Below are positions 15,574 through 23,854 of a stretch of 35,589 nt of DNA, one piece after another. The translations under genes and the position numbers were made by a program. Each line of letters opens with the position of its first letter. Position 1 is the first letter of the stretch. Source of the DNA: Rhizobium sp. Q54 (GTDB lineage Bacteria; Bacteroidota; Bacteroidia; Flavobacteriales; Flavobacteriaceae); NCBI GenBank assembly GCA_943328505.2, contig CALQAH020000022.1:1-35589 (forward strand), written 5' to 3'. A model generated the notes under the pieces. The model was not told the DNA's origin, made no database searches, and saw nothing but the letters and a program-made list of their open reading frames with translations.

Positions 15574-15987
15574 ATGATTACACAAAAATATCTTGATGAA
15601 TTAACGTATGAAGTGATTGGTTCCGCTATAGAGGTTCATAAAACCATGGGGCGAGGTTTGTTAGAAAATGTATACCATATGTGTTTAAAAGAAGAGTTGT
15701 TACATAGAAAAATAAATTTTTTGACAGAGATGAAAGTACCTCTTCTTTATAAAGATAAAGAATTACATATTGATTTTAGATGCGATTTATTTATAGAAAA
15801 CTGTTTAGTGGTTGAATTAAAATCTGTTTTATTGTTGAACCCTATCTTTGAAGCGCAGCTTCAAACCTACATGAAACTATTAAAAGCACCTAAAGGAATA
15901 ATTATTAATTTTAATTGTTCAAATATTTTTAAAGAAGGTCAAAAAACTATTGTAAATGACTATTTTAGAAACTTGCCATCCGAATAA
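15574..15987 (+). CDS. GxxExxY-family protein, possible PD-(D/E)XK nuclease-like fold
   Basis: The 137-residue protein contains the naming motif in GRGLLENVYHMCLKEEL (G-L-L-E-N-V-Y). It also has an ordered set of acidic and basic residues, DFRCDLFIENCLVVELKS, that resembles the D...ExK core of PD-(D/E)XK nucleases, followed by EAQLQTYMKLL. The family is common in Bacteroidetes and has no established function. It sits inside a cobalamin transport operon where it has no evident role, and 17-base inverted repeats lie on both sides. This suggests a transferred cassette. Transport genes before and after it run in the same direction, so it is likely still cotranscribed. Confidence 0.85.
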   Translation: MITQKYLDELTYEVIGSAIEVHKTMGRGLLENVYHMCLKEELLHRKINFLTEMKVPLLYKDKELHIDFRCDLFIENCLVVELKSVLLLNPIFEAQLQTYMKLLKAPKGIIINFNCSNIFKEGQKTIVNDYFRNLPSE

Positions 15988-15990
15988 AAG

Positions 15991-16007
15991 CTATGTAACT
16001 ATGTGTT
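15991..16007 (+). repeat. Right arm of the inverted repeat flanking the GxxExxY gene
   Basis: CTATGTAACTATGTGTT lies three bases after the GxxExxY stop codon and ends just before the ATPase start region. It includes a GTG (16003-16005) in frame with the ATPase gene. Confidence 0.85.
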
Positions 16008-16014
16008 AAAAAAA

Positions 16015-16800
16015 ATGAGTAGTAATAATAACATCCTTTCCACTTCAAATTTATCCATTGGTTACACTACCAAGAAGGAGAAAATGGTTATTACTGAAAA
16101 CCTCAATCTAAATTTTGAAGCTGGGAAACTCATTGCTTTAATTGGCGCTAATGGAATTGGAAAATCTACTTTATTACGAACAATAACAGGTATACAAAAA
16201 CCTTTAAGTGGCACTATAACTTTACATGAAAAAGATATTCATTTGTATGACTCATTAGCATTGGCACAAAATCTAAGTTTGGTTTTAACAGATAAATTGC
16301 CACCAAGTAATTTAACTGTTTTTGAACTTATTGCTCTTGGAAGACAACCTTATACGAACTGGATTGGAAAATTATCCGATGAAGATTTACTGCAAATTAA
16401 TCATGCGATGGAGCTAACACAAATTACACATTTGTCAAGTAAAAAGCATCACGAAATCAGCGATGGGCAATTACAAAAAGTATTAATTGCTCGAGCATTG
16501 GCACAAAATACGCCATTAATAATTTTAGACGAACCAACCACCCATTTGGATCTGTTTCACAAAGTTGGCGTATTTAAATTATTGAAGAAACTTGCGAAAG
16601 AAAACAATAAATGTATTTTATTTTCCACTCATGATATTGATTTGGCGATTCAATTAGCCGATGAAATGATAGTCATGACTGAAGAAAATGTAATTCAAGA
16701 CCAACCTTGTAATTTAATATCCAAAGGTGTTTTTAATGCTCTTTTTAAAGATGATTCTATTATTTTTGATGGAGAAAAAGGGAAGTTTGTTATTTCTTAA
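16015..16800 (+). CDS. ABC transporter ATPase, probable cobalamin importer (BtuD-like)
   Basis: A 261-residue ATPase with Walker A LIGANGIGKST, the signature ISDGQLQKVLIARAL (SDGQ instead of the usual SGGQ), Walker B LIILDEPTTHLD and the switch histidine in STHDIDLA. It powers import through the FecCD-type permease encoded upstream. An in-frame GTG at 16003 lies within the repeat arm, but the ATG at 16015 (MSSNNNILS) is preferred. The repeat seems to have replaced the normal junction with the permease gene, so this gene may have lost its original translational coupling. A siderophore ATPase is the alternative, but the locus argues for B12. Confidence 0.88.
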   Translation: MSSNNNILSTSNLSIGYTTKKEKMVITENLNLNFEAGKLIALIGANGIGKSTLLRTITGIQKPLSGTITLHEKDIHLYDSLALAQNLSLVLTDKLPPSNLTVFELIALGRQPYTNWIGKLSDEDLLQINHAMELTQITHLSSKKHHEISDGQLQKVLIARALAQNTPLIILDEPTTHLDLFHKVGVFKLLKKLAKENNKCILFSTHDIDLAIQLADEMIVMTEENVIQDQPCNLISKGVFNALFKDDSIIFDGEKGKFVIS

Positions 16801-16844
16801 CTGCAAAGAAGGCAAAGTTTTTTTTGCAAAAAGTGCTAAACTGA

Positions 16845-17306
16845 TTATTGAGCACTGCTCACTGCCAACTGCCTCTTCGCTTCGCCAACAACAAAAGCGA
16901 CGGAATTAGCAATATTATAACTTCGTATTAAATTAGACATTGGAATGGTCAAATGATTTTCGAATAGTCCTAAAACCTCAGTACTTAAACCCACACTTTC
17001 TTTACCAAAAACCAGCCAATCACCATCTTGAAACTCGGCTGCATAAATGGATTTTGTCGCATGAGAACTCATTAAAAAAACCCTTGATTTATCTTGAATT
17101 TGTTCCATCCATTCGGCTACATTTTGATATTGATGCCAATCCAAATGCACCCAATAGTCCAAACCAGAGCGTTTTAAATTAGTATCGGTGATTTTAAATC
17201 CAAAAGGATGAATTAAGTGTAAGCGACTTTCAGTTCCCACACATAAACGACCAATATTTCCAGTATTGTTAGGGATTTCGGGTTCAACTAAAACGATATT
17301 GAGCAT
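16845..17306 (-). CDS. trmL: tRNA (cytidine/uridine-34-2'-O)-methyltransferase, TrmL family
   Basis: A 153-residue SPOUT methyltransferase that uses S-adenosylmethionine to methylate the ribose of the wobble base in certain tRNA-Leu species. Motifs are EPEIPNNTGNIGRLC at the N-terminus, FGKESVGLS, and IPMSNLIRSYNIANSVAFVVGEAKRQL, which form the SPOUT knot around the cofactor. The last residues (LAVSSAQ) lie in a stretch made of 7-base repeats and look like a recent tail. It is followed on the same strand, upstream, by the pseudouridine synthase gene 18 bases away, so the two RNA-modification genes may be cotranscribed. Confidence 0.93.
   Translation of the reverse strand: MLNIVLVEPEIPNNTGNIGRLCVGTESRLHLIHPFGFKITDTNLKRSGLDYWVHLDWHQYQNVAEWMEQIQDKSRVFLMSSHATKSIYAAEFQDGDWLVFGKESVGLSTEVLGLFENHLTIPMSNLIRSYNIANSVAFVVGEAKRQLAVSSAQ
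16854..16874. repeat. Three tandem 7-base units at the 3' end of trmL
   Basis: ACTGCTC, ACTGCCA and ACTGCCT follow each other directly and encode the C-terminal end of the TrmL frame on the minus strand. Confidence 0.6.
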
Positions 17307-17324
17307 TTTTGGATTATTAGAGTA

Positions 17325-17894
17325 TTAGACATCAAAATTATCAATTTCGATAACCTCGCCAGCTTTTAGATTTTGCAAATGTAGGTTTCCTACTCGGATT
17401 CTAACCAATCGCAAAGTAGGATAACCAACTGCAGAAGTCATTTTACGCACTTGACGAAATTTACCTTCCCTAATGGTTATGGACAACCAGGAAGTTGGAC
17501 CATGCCGTTCATCTCGAATTTTTTTGCCTCGTTCTCCAAATTCTGGAACCGTATTTAAAATGGAAGCCTTGCATTTTTTGGTGGTATATTTTTTTCCGTC
17601 AAAACCAATTTCCACTCCTTCTTTTACTTTTTCAATTGCTTCTTGATTGATAATTCCATCCACTTGAACATAGTATTCTTTTTCTACTTTTTTACTACGC
17701 ACCAATTCACTCATTATTCCATCGGTAGTCAACAGCAGTAAACCTTCGGAATCTTCATCCAATCGCCCTATTGCCATGGTGTTTGGAGGGAAATCATACA
17801 ACGCTCCAAGTAACTTTTTTTTGCGTTTTAGTTCATAGACAAACTGACTTAAAAAGCCATAAGGTTTGTGAATTAGAAAGTGACGATGATCCAT
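17325..17894 (-). CDS. rluE: RsuA/RluE-type pseudouridine synthase
   Basis: The 189-residue protein has the RsuA-family catalytic motif GRLDEDSEGLLLLTTDG, whose Asp attacks the uridine. It also has HKPYGFLSQF near the N-terminus and REGKFRQVRKMTSAVGYPTLRLVRIRVG near the C-terminus. It lacks an S4 domain and has the size of RluE, which modifies U2457 of 23S rRNA in E. coli. The exact target here is inferred. It lies upstream of trmL on the same strand, and an intrinsic terminator for the next gene separates them from the DUF4476 gene. Confidence 0.88.
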   Translation of the reverse strand: MDHRHFLIHKPYGFLSQFVYELKRKKKLLGALYDFPPNTMAIGRLDEDSEGLLLLTTDGIMSELVRSKKVEKEYYVQVDGIINQEAIEKVKEGVEIGFDGKKYTTKKCKASILNTVPEFGERGKKIRDERHGPTSWLSITIREGKFRQVRKMTSAVGYPTLRLVRIRVGNLHLQNLKAGEVIEIDNFDV

Positions 17895-17911
17895 TCTTTT
17901 AATTTTTGTAA

Positions 17912-17947
17912 AAATAAAAAAGACTGCAAAAAATTGTCTGCAGTCTT
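17912..17947 (-). terminator. Intrinsic terminator after the DUF4476 gene
   Basis: AAGACTGC (17920-17927) and GCAGTCTT (17940-17947) form an 8-bp stem. On the minus strand it is followed by a T-rich run, right after the DUF4476 stop. Confidence 0.75.
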
Positions 17948-17967
17948 ACCATTTTTATGAAACGTAA

Positions 17968-18903
17968 TTATTGTCTACTTTGAACATAATCCGAAAGTTC
18001 ATCAACATTGCTACTGAAATTAAAAATTTCATTTAGTTTGAAATAATTTTTTTTCTCAATACAAAAGTCATAAGCATATTTTGCAAAATCGAGTTTATTA
18101 TCTTCAAAATTAAAGGTATTTGCAATTTGAATAATTTGATCTACATTCAAACAATTAGCGGTGATAACTTGCTTATCTGTTTTCAAACGAGTGTCTTCAA
18201 AACTTTGATTTTTGATTGTTGCTAATGCGGCGTTAAAATTCCCTGGCGACATGCATGAATTGCCATTGCATCCGTGAATTGGTTCATCATAATGAACCGC
18301 GGTATTTCCTGAATGAGTTGTTGTAGTTGTTGTTTCTGTTATAACTCCACCACCCATAGAATCATTGATAGAAATCCCCATATTAATGCCACCAACATTT
18401 ACCCCTACACCCACATTGACTCCATCAGTTTGTGTAGTTGTTGTAGTTGTAGTTTGAGAAACACCTCCAACTTGTTGAACAATTACAGGTCTTGGTTGAC
18501 CATAATGAATAACATGCACGTTTGAAGCTGGAACAAAACCTGGATTAACAGGAATTGATGAATAATAATTCATCTTCATTTTAGTTTTACTGTTTTTATC
18601 TCTTTTGATTTTATAGGTAACATCCGAAAAAATTCCATCAACATCGGTTAACATTAAATTATTTTTTGAAATGTCAGCTAAAGTTTGATCAGCAAACTTA
18701 ACTTTGGCATTATAATAAGGTTGATTTAAATCTTCAACCCTCAGATTTGTTTGAGGCTCATCATTAATAATTTCTCCATTAAGGATAAGCGTAAAACGAT
18801 CTCCATCTTCCGAAAAAATGGTTAAATGGCCAACTGGACCAATCTGTGCGTTAGCAATAAATGTTATTAAAAACAGTCCAACTAAAGTGATTTTTTTTAT
18901 CAT
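17968..18903 (-). CDS. Secreted DUF4476 protein with threonine-rich tracts
   Basis: The 311 residues start with a signal peptide (1-19, ending IANA). An N-terminal domain spans about residues 20-120 (GHLTIFSEDGDRFTLILNGE). The middle is low in complexity: two runs of consecutive threonines near residues 152 and 191, with a GVGVNVGG segment between them. The C-terminal domain (about 215-305) matches DUF4476: ALATIKNQSFEDTRLKTDKQV, then QIIQIANTFNFEDNKLDFAKYAYDFC. DUF4476 has no known function. A possible promoter lies at 18927-18953. Confidence 0.8.
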   Translation of the reverse strand: MIKKITLVGLFLITFIANAQIGPVGHLTIFSEDGDRFTLILNGEIINDEPQTNLRVEDLNQPYYNAKVKFADQTLADISKNNLMLTDVDGIFSDVTYKIKRDKNSKTKMKMNYYSSIPVNPGFVPASNVHVIHYGQPRPVIVQQVGGVSQTTTTTTTQTDGVNVGVGVNVGGINMGISINDSMGGGVITETTTTTTHSGNTAVHYDEPIHGCNGNSCMSPGNFNAALATIKNQSFEDTRLKTDKQVITANCLNVDQIIQIANTFNFEDNKLDFAKYAYDFCIEKKNYFKLNEIFNFSSNVDELSDYVQSRQ

Positions 18904-18926
18904 ACTATTTAGAATTTAATTTTTTT

Positions 18927-18953
18927 CAAATATAGTTTTTTTTTGAAATACAA
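18927..18953 (-). promoter_or_regulatory. Candidate promoter for the DUF4476 gene
   Basis: On the minus strand TATATTTG occupies 18934-18927 and a TTG lies at 18953-18951, 16 bases away, slightly short of the usual spacing. Confidence 0.4.
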
Positions 18954-19056
18954 AAAATCGTAGCAAAAAATGATGCCGTTATTTACAACAAAAACTATAT
19001 TTCTTTAATTTATTTTATAAGGAATATGTATCTTTAAACTTTTAAAATTTATCTCA

Positions 19057-20379
19057 ATGGATTCAGTTTTTTTTTTATCAGTGACTTTTTTATTTGCTTT
19101 AGCCATTGGAGTTTTAATAGGCAAATTAGTGTTTTCAAATAAATCAAATTCAGAGAAAGCTGCCCTCCAAGAAAAAATAAATGGGTTATTACAACAATTA
19201 GAACAGCTGAAAAATCAAATGAACCAAATTGTTCAAGAAAGAGAAACTATTAGAACTGAAAAAGAAACGTTAATCATTCAACTTTCAAAAAAAGAGACCG
19301 ATTTTGAAAATCTTTGGGAACGCAATAAAGAGCAAAAAGGGGAAGTTGAAAAACTACAAGAAAAATTTACCAAAGAATTTGAAAATTTAGCCAATAAAAT
19401 TCTTGATGAAAAAACTTCAAAGTTCACAGAACAGAATAAAGAAAATCTGAAAAATATTTTAACGCCATTACAAGATAAGATTCAGCTTTTTGAGAAAAAA
19501 GTTGAGGACACTCATAAAGAAAGTATTGATTATCATGCTGCACTGCGTCAACAAATTCTTGGTTTACGAGAGATGAATGAGCAAATGAGCAAAGAAACAT
19601 TGAATTTAACTAAAGCATTAAAAGGCGATAGTAAAATGCAGGGAAATTGGGGTGAATTGATTTTAGAACGTGTTTTAGAAAAATCAGGTTGAGAAAAAGG
19701 CCGTGAATATGAAGTACAACAAAGCTTTACCACTGAAGATGGCAATCGTGTTTTTCCTGATGTGGTGATTAATTTACCCGATGGAAAGAAAATGATTGTT
19801 GATTCTAAAGTGACTTTAACAGCTTATGAACGTTATATTAATGAAGAAGACGATACTTTAAAATTACAATTTCTTAAGGAGCATGTGCTTTCATTAAAAC
19901 GTCATGTAGATCAATTGAGTGAAAAAAATTATCATGATTTATACGAGATGGAAAGCCCCGATTTTGTGTTATTATTTATTCCAATTGAATCGGCTTTTGC
20001 AATTGCTTTAAACGAAGACACTTCATTGTATAACAAAGCTTTTGAAAAAAATATTGTAATTGTGACCCCATCAACTCTCTTGGCAACATTACGGACTATT
20101 GATAGTATGTGGGCCAATCAAAAACAACAAGAAAACGCTTTAGAAATTGCGAGACAAGCTGGTGCATTGTATGATAAATTTGAGGGATTTGTTTCTGATT
20201 TAGTGAGAATTGGAAAAAAAATGGATGAAGCCAAAGTGGAATATCAAGGTGCCATGAACAAGCTGGTTGAGGGTAAAGGTAATCTTATCAATAGTGTTGA
20301 AAAATTAAAAAAAATGGGAGCGAAAGCAAAAAAAGCATTACCTGAAAACATAGTAATAAGGTCTGAAAAAGAGGAGTAA
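19057..20379 (+). pseudogene. rmuC: rmuC interrupted by an in-frame TGA
   Basis: RmuC is a membrane-anchored, nuclease-like protein linked to limiting DNA rearrangements. The first part (codons 1-211) has one N-terminal membrane helix and a long coiled coil, and runs into the conserved block NWGELILERVLEKSG. Codon 212 (19690-19692) is TGA. The same frame continues without any gap with EKGREYEVQQSFTTEDG and on through VINLPDGKKMIVDSKV, VLLFIPIESAF, and TPSTLLATLRTI to the stop at 20377-20379, for 440 residues in total. The family has Leu at the TGA position, so one base change (TTA to TGA) explains it. It may be a fresh pseudogene or a sequencing error. GTG at 19762 could restart a C-terminal piece. 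Confidence 0.85.
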
Positions 20380-20465
20380 ATTCAAGTATATTTCTGTAAA
20401 ATCCGTTTTTTTTTACATTATCAGCAAATTACTACCTACAACACTACAACTTTTATCATTATCTC

Positions 20466-20495
20466 TTGTAATTCATTATTAATTTAGTATTTTTG
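20466..20495 (+). promoter_or_regulatory. Promoter for the first cytochrome/FG-GAP module
   Basis: TTG (20466-20468) and TATTTTTG (20488-20495) are 19 bases apart. The start site would lie near 20502, about 14 bases before the ATG at 20516. Confidence 0.6.
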
Positions 20496-20515
20496 GTCTG
20501 AATTTTAAAAAAATT

Positions 20516-21607
20516 ATGAAAAAACAATACCTACTTGCTGCACTTTTGTTCTTAATTTTGACTTTCCAATCATGTTCTGATCAAGACGATGATTACATCC
20601 CAGTTTCTCCTGTTGTTGTGGATTTAACCCAAGTTCCCTATGCAAAACTGTCTGATTATCATTTTTTTGAAGGAGCAATGAAAGATCTCAATCCCTCTTT
20701 AAATGTAATCCCTTACGAGCCTGCAAGTAGTTTATTTACAGATTATGCTCATAAAAAAAGATTTATTTGGATGCCAACTGATGTTCAAGCAACTTATAAT
20801 GCAGATAATAAAATTTTAGTTTTTCCTACAGGAACTGTATTGATTAAAAATTTTTATTACACCACTATTCAACCTGAAAATACAACTAAAATAATCGAAA
20901 CCCGTTTAATGATTCGGCAAGCTACTGGATGGGTATTTGTAGAATACATTTGGAATGATGAACAAACGGATGCCAATTTAGTTACAGGAGATGATTTTAC
21001 AAACGGCAGTTCACAAGCCATTACTTTCAAAAAAGACAATAACGAAGTTGTTACTATAGATTATAGAATACCATCAGATGCTGAATGTATTGCTTGTCAT
21101 AAAATAAATGAAATAGCGACACCAATTGGCCTGAAACCTCAAAATCTAAACTATAGCTATGCATATAGTAATGGTAATAAAAATCAATTGCAAAAACTAA
21201 CTGAGCAAGGTTATCTTGAAAGTTATCCTTCTTCTATAGTATCTACGGTTAACTATACTGACATTACACAACCTTTAGAGTTGAGAATGCGTTCTTATAT
21301 TGATATAAATTGTGCACATTGCCACCAAGATCAAGGAAGATGTGATTATCGTGCAATACGATTAGGATTTGCCGAAACTTTAGACCCAACCAACATTGGT
21401 GTTTGTGTAATTGCTGATGAAACATTAAGCCCAACTTTACAAAAAATTGTTTCCCCAGGTAATTATAGTAAATCAATCATGCGCTATAGAATGAATACTA
21501 ATGATGAAAGCGAAAGAATGCCATTATTGGGAAGAACAATAGTTCATGAAGAAGGAGTTTCATTAATTGAAGAATGGATTTCATCGTTAACAACAACATG
21601 TAATTAA
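20516..21607 (+). CDS. Diheme c-type cytochrome lipoprotein (SO2930/TIGR03806-like), module copy 1
   Basis: The 363-residue protein begins with a lipoprotein signal (TFQSCSDQDDD, Cys20). The acidic residues after the cysteine resemble the Bacteroidetes export signal for surface lipoproteins. Two haem-binding motifs are visible, C191-IAC-H195 and C266-AHC-H270. A methionine in RMNTNDESERMPLLG near the C-terminus is a possible axial ligand. The overall pattern (FTDYAHKKRFIWMP, then ETRLMIR, then NCAHCHQ) is that of the diheme family named after Shewanella SO2930. The electron partner is unknown. The secreted FG-GAP/UnbV gene follows after 38 bases, and both recur as a second copy downstream. 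Confidence 0.8.
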   Translation: MKKQYLLAALLFLILTFQSCSDQDDDYIPVSPVVVDLTQVPYAKLSDYHFFEGAMKDLNPSLNVIPYEPASSLFTDYAHKKRFIWMPTDVQATYNADNKILVFPTGTVLIKNFYYTTIQPENTTKIIETRLMIRQATGWVFVEYIWNDEQTDANLVTGDDFTNGSSQAITFKKDNNEVVTIDYRIPSDAECIACHKINEIATPIGLKPQNLNYSYAYSNGNKNQLQKLTEQGYLESYPSSIVSTVNYTDITQPLELRMRSYIDINCAHCHQDQGRCDYRAIRLGFAETLDPTNIGVCVIADETLSPTLQKIVSPGNYSKSIMRYRMNTNDESERMPLLGRTIVHEEGVSLIEEWISSLTTTCN

Positions 21608-21645
21608 AATTTATCAGAAAAAAACATATTAATTAAATATCCACC

Positions 21646-23682
21646 ATGAAAAAATCTTTACTCTTTTTAATTTTAATTTTTGGCGTTTCTGCCTCATTTG
21701 CGCAAGGAAGTTGTAGTACTGCTTTAAATGTTTTAGTAAACACAACAACATCAGCGCCCGCATATACAAATGAAACTGGAACCGCACCTACTGCTATATG
21801 TGGTATGACTGGTGGCGTTGGATCAAAAGGAAAATGGTATACCTATACTGCATTAAACTCTTCAACAATTATTATCTCTACTCTTTTACCACAAAACAAT
21901 AATCAGGATACTCGTGTAATTGTATATTCTGGAAATTGCTTGAGTTTAACCTGTGTAACAGCAAATGATGATTATAACGGAACTAATTCTTCCTATGTTA
22001 CTTTTCCAGCAACAATAGGATCAACCTACATAATCGCTTTTGACAATAGATATGATTCTAATGCATTTGATTTCACATTAATGGAAGGACCACCTCCAGC
22101 AGCAGATAGATTATCTTTTACTTCTCAAGTAGTATCTGGAATTGCTGGTGGTTATAACAATTGTATTGTGGATATGAATGGCGATTATAAAGATGATATT
22201 GTTTCTGCAATTAGTACTACCCAAATGGCAATTACCTATCAACAAACCGGAGGTACATTTACTACTTCAACTTATGCAGTTGCTAATACTAGTGTTTTAC
22301 CTTCATGGAGTGTAGCTGCCGGAGATTATGATAATAATGGTTTTAATGATTTGATTTTTGGTTCAGGATCTGGTGTTGTCTTTTTGAAAGCAAATAGTAC
22401 TGGTACAGCTTTTACAACTGATAGAAAAACACAATCTTATTTAGTACAACGAACAAACTTTGTTGATATTAATAATGATGGAAAATTAGATGCTTTTGCA
22501 TGTGATGACAATGCCCCAAATAGATATTATATGAATGATGGTACTCTCTTAAATCACATTCAAGGTGGAATAGGTGATTTTACAACAGGAGGTAACTATG
22601 CTTCTCTTTGGAGTGATTTTGACAATGATGGACTTATTGACATGCACTTATCAAAATGTGGTCAAGGTGGTTCAGGTGTAGGTGGAAATATTAACCAATT
22701 ATTTAAAAATAATGGAAATGGCACCTATACAAATATTGCTGAAGCAGCAAATATGGCTGATCCAGAACAAACTTGGTCCTCAGCAGTAGGTGATTATAAC
22801 AATGATGGTTGGATGGATGTAATTGTTGGTGTAAATTCAGGATCAAATGGTTATACTAATGTTAAAAGAAACAATGGAAATAACACCTATACAAGCGTTA
22901 CTGCAGGATCAGGTTATGATACTGTGACTAGTACAGGAAGAGAATATATTGCCGCAGATTTTGATAATGATGGATATCTTGATGTATTAGGCTCAGCCAA
23001 CAATATTATGTTTGGTGATGGAAATTTCCATTTTGTAGCTAATCCTAACTCCTATGCAATTTCATCAAATGACAGACCAATTGGTGATTTAAATAATGAT
23101 GGTTTTTTAGACATTCAAAATGGAACTTCTGTTTTACTAAATAATGGAAATACTAATAAATGGATAACCATAAATTTACAAGGTGTTCAAAGCAATAGAA
23201 ATGGAATTGGAGCAAGAGTTGAGATTTATGGTGCATGGGGAAAACAAATTAGAGACGTACAGAGCGGAACTGGTTTTCAAAACATGAGTACAATAAATAC
23301 ACACTTTGGAATCGGACAGGCAACTGCTATTACTCAAGTTATTATTAGATGGCCGTCAGGAGTAGTTGATTCCATTTTAAATCCTGCAATTAATCAATCT
23401 CTATTAGTTGTTGAAAATTCTTCTCCACTTGAAAATGCAAGTTTTACTAGTTCTGAATTTAGTCTATATCCTAACCCAGCAAAAGATGTTTTAAATATTA
23501 AAACAAATGAAAATATTACTATAAAATCAGCGCAAGTTTACGATATAACTGGAAAATTAATTATTAATTCTTCTTTATCAAACCCAAATATAAATGTTGA
23601 AAAATTAAGTAGCGGTACCTACATATTAGTTTTAAAAGATGCATCAGGAAAAGACTATTCTCAAAAATTTATAAAAGAATAA
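21646..23682 (+). CDS. T9SS-secreted FG-GAP repeat protein with ASPIC/UnbV domain, module copy 1
   Basis: The 678-residue protein has a signal peptide (1-19, ending SASFAQ). An N-terminal jelly-roll-like domain follows (GKWYTYTALNSSTIII, then DTRVIVYSGNC). Then come FG-GAP/VCBS repeats with calcium-type loops (DYDNNGFND, DINNDGKLDAF, DFDNDGLIDMH, DYNNDGWMDVI, DFDNDGYLDVL, DLNNDGFLDIQ). The ASPIC/UnbV domain spans about 505-590 (GIGARVEIYGAWGKQIRDVQ, HFGIGQATAITQVIIRWPSG). The last 75 residues are a type A T9SS sorting tail (FSLYPNPAKDVLNI, ending DYSQKFIKE). It should be exported to the cell surface or medium. A beta-propeller partner or substrate binder for the cytochrome is an inference. 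Confidence 0.85.
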   Translation: MKKSLLFLILIFGVSASFAQGSCSTALNVLVNTTTSAPAYTNETGTAPTAICGMTGGVGSKGKWYTYTALNSSTIIISTLLPQNNNQDTRVIVYSGNCLSLTCVTANDDYNGTNSSYVTFPATIGSTYIIAFDNRYDSNAFDFTLMEGPPPAADRLSFTSQVVSGIAGGYNNCIVDMNGDYKDDIVSAISTTQMAITYQQTGGTFTTSTYAVANTSVLPSWSVAAGDYDNNGFNDLIFGSGSGVVFLKANSTGTAFTTDRKTQSYLVQRTNFVDINNDGKLDAFACDDNAPNRYYMNDGTLLNHIQGGIGDFTTGGNYASLWSDFDNDGLIDMHLSKCGQGGSGVGGNINQLFKNNGNGTYTNIAEAANMADPEQTWSSAVGDYNNDGWMDVIVGVNSGSNGYTNVKRNNGNNTYTSVTAGSGYDTVTSTGREYIAADFDNDGYLDVLGSANNIMFGDGNFHFVANPNSYAISSNDRPIGDLNNDGFLDIQNGTSVLLNNGNTNKWITINLQGVQSNRNGIGARVEIYGAWGKQIRDVQSGTGFQNMSTINTHFGIGQATAITQVIIRWPSGVVDSILNPAINQSLLVVENSSPLENASFTSSEFSLYPNPAKDVLNIKTNENITIKSAQVYDITGKLIINSSLSNPNINVEKLSSGTYILVLKDASGKDYSQKFIKE

Positions 23683-23854
23683 GCAAAATATTTTTTTGAA
23701 TAAAACCATTTAATTTATTCAAGAATTAACCATAATAAATTAGACAACTAAAAAATTGTCTCTAAAAAATAAAGTTTTAATAAAACAATATTATAAATGG
23801 AGGGGAATTTAATTTTAAGTTGTCTAATTTATATTTAAAACCTAAGTTAAAATT
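23683..23854 (+). other. Junction between the duplicated modules, with hairpin and inverted repeat
   Basis: This 172-base gap holds a 9-bp hairpin (TTGAATAAA 23696-23704 with TTTATTCAA 23714-23722) and the 15-bp inverted repeat described separately. A weak -7-like TATATTTA is at 23830-23837, but no good TTG precedes it. Confidence 0.6.
23735..23832. repeat. 98-base element with perfect 15-bp inverted repeats
   Basis: ATAAATTAGACAACT (23735-23749) is the exact inverse of AGTTGTCTAATTTAT (23818-23832). The left arm can alternatively pair with TTGTCT at 23756-23761. It could be a small non-autonomous element or a structured leader for the second module. Neither is proven. Confidence 0.6.

Larger units (their letters stand above)
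15535..16007 (+). mobile_element. Possible GxxExxY cassette bounded by 17-base inverted repeats
   Basis: A 473-base unit holds one gene and is bounded by inverted repeats AACACATAGnnACATAG. It separates the permease and ATPase genes of one transporter, which are normally adjacent. No transposase is present and no target-site duplication could be identified, so mobility is inferred only from the repeats and position. Confidence 0.4.

Noticed and set aside
16003..16014. GTG start of the ATPase at 16003
   Set aside because: It lies in the inverted repeat arm and the ATG at 16015 fits the family better.
19690..19692. TGA in rmuC read as selenocysteine or as a recoded sense codon
   Set aside because: Family members have Leu here, no selenocysteine element is evident, and other genes use TGA nowhere in frame.
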